Positions 59,828 through 64,000 of a stretch of 64,000 bases of DNA are shown piece after piece. Position 1 is the stretch's first letter. Each line of letters starts with the position of its first letter. The notes below the pieces were generated by a model. The model made no database searches. It saw nothing but the letters and a program-made list of their open reading frames with translations, and was not told where the DNA came from. The stretch spans positions 248,001 to 312,000 of the forward strand of contig BROI01000026.1 of assembly GCA_027923505.1 (NCBI GenBank), given 5' to 3'. The position numbers were made by a program, and so were the translations under genes. This stretch comes from Mayamaea pseudoterrestris (lineage: Eukaryota > Bacillariophyta > Bacillariophyceae > Sellaphorales > Sellaphoraceae).

Positions 59828-61324
59828 CTACATCCACGAGCTCAACTGATCGACAGACCTTTTGGACCAGTTGGAGATTGCGTTATTTTGAAGAACCATT
59901 TTTTGCATGACAAAGGCAGCCGCCACGACACTCAGTAAATAAAATCCAAAGTTGCCTGGTCCAACCAAAACTTTACCAAAGAGTTTGGTGGCAATAATCT
60001 TTTTGTAAAAGATTTGACCGATCGGACCATGTACTATAAAGATGGGAAAACTCAAGTTTCCGAGCGCCACCAACCAAGGATGCGAAAGAAACTGCACCAG
60101 CGGATCCGTTCCACCACCACTCGCACCACGAACAGTGTTGCGGTGCACCGCCATGAGCAATTGCAAAAAGAGCGGAAGAAAAATGACGCTCCGGTAGAGC
60201 ATGTCACTCATTTCCGGAATCCATTGAAAGCCACGGGCTACCATGGTGCCAATGAGTAGGCTGGCTCGTACCAAAGTCGAGAGTGGAGTCGTTTTGGGAG
60301 CGACAACTTCTCCGTCGGCACCATCCAGCATGACTAGTCGACAAGCAGCCGCGCCTAGCAAGACTTCGGCGACGCAAAACAAGGGCGAGAAGCGCTGCAT
60401 GTTGAAAACGGCCAAGTTGGGATGAGCCTTCGGGCTGAGCAAAATGCCTTCGAACAGACTCCAGGCGTTAAAGTCGTACAAGTATCCCAACTTTGGCAGA
60501 AAGTAAACGACCCACAACCACGCCGTCGTCTTGCGCAAATCCATCTTTTTCAATTTTGCCATTGGCGGTAGTGCAAACGGTAAGATGGCCGTACAAAAGT
60601 TAAGCGAACTGAGAAACCATGTAGGAGCGTTCCAAACTTCTGCGTGCTGTGGAAACCAAGCTTGCGTCAAGGTTGCAGAAATCAATCCATGCATGCTTGC
60701 GACGAACCAGCCATTGTATTTTACGTCTGCGTACAGGAATACCGGCGAAAAGATTGCCAGCGCAACTAGATGAAGCGGCAAGTATCCAAAGATGCGCTGA
60801 AGGATCCACGTTTGTTTGGGTGTTTCCAACAGCTTTGCTGAGGCCAGTCGCTGCTTGTTTTCGGTACTCGTGTAGGCGGCAACGTAGCCACTGAGCGCAA
60901 AGAATGCTCCAACGACAACATTGTGCTGTGAGAAGGTGCGGAGGATTGCTTCCGACGGATTCGCAAATCGCACAAAGTGCCCAAGGACAATGTTGAGAAT
61001 GAGAAAGAATCGCATCGAGTCAAATGCTGAGATGCGAATCTTCTTAGCCTTGGCCGCTGGATCAGCGTCTGACACAGTTGCCTTGACAGCACCTCCACCT
61101 CGTATGGCTTGATTCGTTGACGCCATGATGCTCTGATGCAAGAGTTCCTTGTTGCTGCTTCTTTGCTGGCGTTGCTGATGGATTGTTCTGACAGTGGGCG
61201 GAGCACTGCTAGCAGACAGTGAATTTGGGGCAAAGGCAGCGACGCAGTGAACGTTACTAATGGACGCAGCCACGACCAGATAAGAAAGAATCTTGCTCCA
61301 CCGACGACGATGACAACCCATCAT
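59828..61324 (-). CDS. Plastid-targeted acyltransferase-3 family membrane protein
   Basis: This is a 498-aa protein. The N-terminus has a hydrophobic signal ending HCVAAFAPNSL, the ASAFAP-type bipartite plastid signature, then a Ser/Thr/Gln-rich transit region. From about residue 95, SAFDSMRFFLILNIVLGHF opens an Acyl_transf_3 domain; the His after LG matches the conserved catalytic-type His of the family. About ten membrane spans follow, including NVVVGAFFALSGYVAAY, APTWFLSSLNFCTAILP and LSFPIFIVHGPIGQIFYKK near the end. Family members O-acylate sugars or lipids at membranes. A plastid envelope or outer-compartment location is inferred from the presequence; the substrate is unknown. Confidence 0.85.
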   Translation of the reverse strand: MMGCHRRRWSKILSYLVVAASISNVHCVAAFAPNSLSASSAPPTVRTIHQQRQQRSSNKELLHQSIMASTNQAIRGGGAVKATVSDADPAAKAKKIRISAFDSMRFFLILNIVLGHFVRFANPSEAILRTFSQHNVVVGAFFALSGYVAAYTSTENKQRLASAKLLETPKQTWILQRIFGYLPLHLVALAIFSPVFLYADVKYNGWFVASMHGLISATLTQAWFPQHAEVWNAPTWFLSSLNFCTAILPFALPPMAKLKKMDLRKTTAWLWVVYFLPKLGYLYDFNAWSLFEGILLSPKAHPNLAVFNMQRFSPLFCVAEVLLGAAACRLVMLDGADGEVVAPKTTPLSTLVRASLLIGTMVARGFQWIPEMSDMLYRSVIFLPLFLQLLMAVHRNTVRGASGGGTDPLVQFLSHPWLVALGNLSFPIFIVHGPIGQIFYKKIIATKLFGKVLVGPGNFGFYLLSVVAAAFVMQKMVLQNNAISNWSKRSVDQLSSWM

Positions 61325-61584
61325 GGTTGATCTTGTGGTGGCTGTTTGGATTCGCCAGGCAGATCATGCGAAAGATCCGTGTCAATGACGAGTCTAACAA
61401 AATCGAAGCGGTACTGAAATAATATTTGTCTTTTGAGTGCCGCGCTATTCTCCACTCGGAACCTCACGTGACAAGGGAGCAAGACCCGCAGTGTCGCCAA
61501 AACGACCATGGCAGATGCCGCAGTCAATGCTACAAGCCGAAGGTTCGCCTACTTTTTTACACACTAACGGTAGTCATTTAAGTC
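61325..61584. promoter_or_regulatory. Divergent promoter between acyltransferase-3 and IST1
   Basis: A palindromic TCACGTGA (E-box type) lies at 61464-61471 in this 260-bp gap between two head-to-head genes. Confidence 0.35.
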
Positions 61585-62754
61585 ATGTTTGGAGGTTTCA
61601 ATTCATCCAAGCTGAAGCCTCGTAAGTGCGGCATTGGCATATGCGCAGGCGAGCGCGGTTCAGTCGTCCCTCCACTCTCCACTCACCTCTTCCTCTTTCT
61701 TAATTTTCTCTCACTCGCTCAGAACTGAAAATGGGCGTCAGTCGCATTCAAATCGCGTCTAACAAGAAAAGCGCGCTTTTGAAGCAAAACATGCGCGAAA
61801 TTGCCCTCATGCTATCCGAGGACCCTCCGCGAGAGGAAAAGGCAAAGATTCGAGCGGAAGCACTCATTCGCGACGACAACATGATTGAAGCGTACGAAAT
61901 TCTACAGCTCGAATGCGAGCTACTGCATGAACGCATCAAGCTTATTGAATATTCAAAGCTATGTCCACCTGATTTAGTGTCGGTTGTTTCAACGCTCATG
62001 TGGGCGGCACATCGCGTCGATATTCCAGAGCTCTTGGAGATCCGCAAGCAGTTTCGCGCCAAGTATGGCAAACAGTTTGAGGAGGATGCACTATCAAACG
62101 CTGGGGGAGTTTTAAACGAGCGCGTCGTGACCAAACTCAGCGTGCATCCGCCAGCGGCGTACTTGGTGCAAACGTACTTGGAGCGCATTTGCGAGCAATT
62201 CGAAGTAACCTGGAGCCCAAAGGTCAAGCTCAGTACGAACGAAATGATTGAGCCAATGGCGGCACCGATTGGATATAGTGTCCAGGTGAGTCGACGCAAG
62301 AATGTCTTGTTTAACGTTGAACATCGTTTGACAATTTACGTTTCGTTTCCAATAGGTTGCTCAAGGAACAGGACTGGGTTCAAAGCTTGCACCGCACAAC
62401 TATGCTTACACGGGAAGTGAATCAGGGGCTCCTTCTGGAAGTATACCTTCGCCAATGGATCACTATCACTGGCCAGACGAAAAGAAAGACAATGGAGGCG
62501 GCGGAGGTAGCGGAGGAAATGATTTTGCAGAAGTGGATATCTTCGTACCCAGCGCGCCAAGTGGTCCAGCGACGCCGACAAGCACCATGGCATCACCGAC
62601 GACGGGTAATAACAAGGACGACGACGATCATTATGATAATAACGGTGAAGGACACGACGAACACAACAATGGAGCCTCTGGGGCCGGCTCGTCAGGTAGT
62701 GGTGGAGCAACGTACGATGACTTGGCGGCTCGGTTCCAAATGCTAAAGAAATAA
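61585..62754 (+). CDS. IST1: IST1 (ESCRT-III-related), three exons
   Basis: The exons are 61585-61621, 61723-62285 and 62356-62754 (332 aa). Exon 1 reads MFGGFNSSKLKP and joins through a GTAAGT donor to QLKMGVSRIQIASNKKSALL, giving the usual IST1 N-terminus; starting at the later ATG (61731) would lose helix 1. The IST1 domain covers residues 1 to about 185, with AKIRAEALIRDDNMIEAYEIL, SVVSTLMWAA and LSVHPPAAYLVQTYLERI as family landmarks. The third exon encodes a disordered Gly/Ser/Asp/Asn-rich tail that ends YDDLAARFQMLKK, a C-terminal MIT-interacting motif as in human IST1. The protein regulates Vps4 and ESCRT-III membrane scission on endosomes and in cytokinesis. Confidence 0.92.
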
Positions 62755-63132
62755 AGATTTAGGTTTAGTAATGGAATTGAAACGGATTTTCAGTTGCTGC
62801 GAGTATGATTCTTCCACAGCAACACTTGGGGCGCCAGGTTGCATTTGCAGTTTCCCTATACAATATTGGGATTGAAAGCCTAGGTAGGTAGTCGTCGGGT
62901 GTGACCAAACAGGCTAGGCTGGACGCGCTCGCGATGGTCGAAAAGTTGGCGCGTGCCAGCCGCTGCTCATTTTCCGCGAACAGAAATTTGGATCGAGGGT
63001 CGACTCACCTCATCATCTGCAGCATTCACCTTTTTTGTAGCTTCTTGGCTGTAACTGATTGACTACTCTCTCGTTCAGCGCTCGATCTTTTCGACCGAGC
63101 AATAATCTCCCGATTCTAGGCAAGAAAAGAAC
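62755..63132. other. Intergenic
   Basis: No gene or structured repeat is seen. It holds the 3' end of IST1 and the presumed 5' region of the PhoX-like gene. Confidence 0.45.
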
Positions 63133-64000
63133 ATGAATTCGTCAAATTCAGCAAATGAAACTACAAACGATACACCCGCTAAGGAATTCGGCAGATGCCG
63201 AAGCTTCCGCGATAAACCAGTCGTTTCGGCTGGTCTCCTTCTATTGATAGTTGCTCTAGTCGCTATTGTGGTGACATTGCCGATTGTTCTTCCTCGTGAC
63301 ACATCCGGCACTTCCAAGGACTTATCATCGACGTCGTCACAATCTGAGGCAGGCTTTGATTCAACACAAGCACCTTCGCCGTTGCGAGCATCGGCTGCAC
63401 CAGTGCCACCGTCTGCTTCTATCGCCGACCTCACAGATTCTCCAACAGAATCTCCAATCGAGATAGTCTCAACTTCATCTCCCACACTCGCGGCCACCGC
63501 CGCTGCAACTTCCTCAACTTCAGTGACGTACAGACCTGGAATCATCAGTCCCTCCGCCGAGAATCAACTTTACCTCGCTGAAGGTCTCTCCTCTAAAGTT
63601 ATAGCCAATTCCGGTCAGCCAGTCCAATACCCAACAATAGGCGGCACGTCGGACGAAACTTGCCATTCAAGTTTAGACTTTGGAGCTACTTTTGCGGATC
63701 CCAACAATGACGGCGGTTGGATTTACGTGAGCAACTCGGAAGATTCGCCCGGAGGTGTTGGCGCCTTTACCTTTTCTGCAAATGGGGATGTGATTGATTA
63801 CCGCATGCTCCTTACCGAGTCAACGCAAAACTGCGGGGGTGGCAAGACACCTTGGAATGCCTGGATCACTTGCGAGGAGAAGAAGAACGGACGATGCTAC
63901 CAGGTTGATCCTACGGGACAGCGTGAGGCACAGATCATTACAGTTGGCGAAGAGACGGACGGTGGTATGTTTGAGTCCTTTGCCTATTGGATAAAGGACG
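63133..64000 (+). CDS. PhoX-like (DUF839) protein with N-terminal membrane anchor, 3' partial
   Basis: The frame runs from ATG 63133 to the window edge (289 codons). A short cytosolic N-terminus is followed by one membrane span (about residues 33-53, VVSAGLLLLIVALVAIVVTL) and a Ser/Thr/Pro/Ala-rich stalk to about residue 135. The start of a DUF839/PhoX domain then appears: DPNNDGGWIYVSNSE, GGVGAFTF, LLTESTQNCGGGKTPWNAW, ITCEE, GRCYQVDPTG. PhoX enzymes are Ca/Fe-dependent secreted phosphatases that release phosphate from phosphoesters. Domain order suggests a surface-anchored or secreted type II protein. Metal ligands further on lie outside the window, so activity cannot be judged. Confidence 0.8.
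   Translation, partial: MNSSNSANETTNDTPAKEFGRCRSFRDKPVVSAGLLLLIVALVAIVVTLPIVLPRDTSGTSKDLSSTSSQSEAGFDSTQAPSPLRASAAPVPPSASIADLTDSPTESPIEIVSTSSPTLAATAAATSSTSVTYRPGIISPSAENQLYLAEGLSSKVIANSGQPVQYPTIGGTSDETCHSSLDFGATFADPNNDGGWIYVSNSEDSPGGVGAFTFSANGDVIDYRMLLTESTQNCGGGKTPWNAWITCEEKKNGRCYQVDPTGQREAQIITVGEETDGGMFESFAYWIKD

Overview
The window is nuclear DNA of a photosynthetic stramenopile, most likely a diatom. GT-AG introns of about 70-250 bp are present. Several proteins carry secondary-plastid bipartite presequences: the methyltransferase at 3769-4959 has an ASA-F cleavage motif, the acyltransferase at 59828-61324 has VAAFAP, and the spliced DapA has a signal peptide followed by Gly-Phe and a basic Ser/Thr-rich stretch. 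The LTR element resembles diatom CoDi-type Ty1/copia elements. Genes are dense on both strands, often in head-to-head pairs.

Layout. 1-4959: a partial secreted protein of unknown function, Ku70, and a plastid-type methyltransferase. 4960-29245: a gene-poor block made of a hairpin-dense 0.5-kb stretch, an 11-kb array of a 174-bp satellite (about 63 copies), an 11.4-kb copia-type element with three near-identical LTRs, and about seven copies of an unrelated 168-bp satellite. 29246-36157: a UBE2J-type E2, a broken trypsin gene rearranged with a TPR segment, a nine-module cysteine-rich secreted protein, and a small spliced LSM-domain gene (NAA38). 36416-49000: a PP2A-B56/protein-kinase fusion, plastid dihydrodipicolinate synthase, an SDE2-SPRY-SAP protein, a 42-bp minisatellite, a decayed Sua5/YrdC gene, glucosidase II alpha and a DUF938 methyltransferase. 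49700-64000: Josephin DUB, a DUF4954-like protein, EB1, an SRPBCC-like protein, gamma-glutamyltransferase, PAP/fibrillin, acyltransferase-3, IST1 and a partial PhoX-like (DUF839) protein.

There is no operon-like pathway cluster. The genes serve unrelated jobs: DNA repair and genome stability (Ku70, SDE2), ubiquitin (UBE2J, Josephin), ER glycoprotein quality control (glucosidase II), plastid metabolism (DapA, PAP, methyltransferase, acyltransferase), the cytoskeleton (EB1) and membrane remodelling (IST1). The least ordinary features are the B56-kinase fusion, the block in which a possibly chromodomain-bearing copia element separates two unrelated satellites, and the trypsin/TPR rearrangement. 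Several gene starts given here rest on splice junctions read from the sequence, not on the first open-frame codon.
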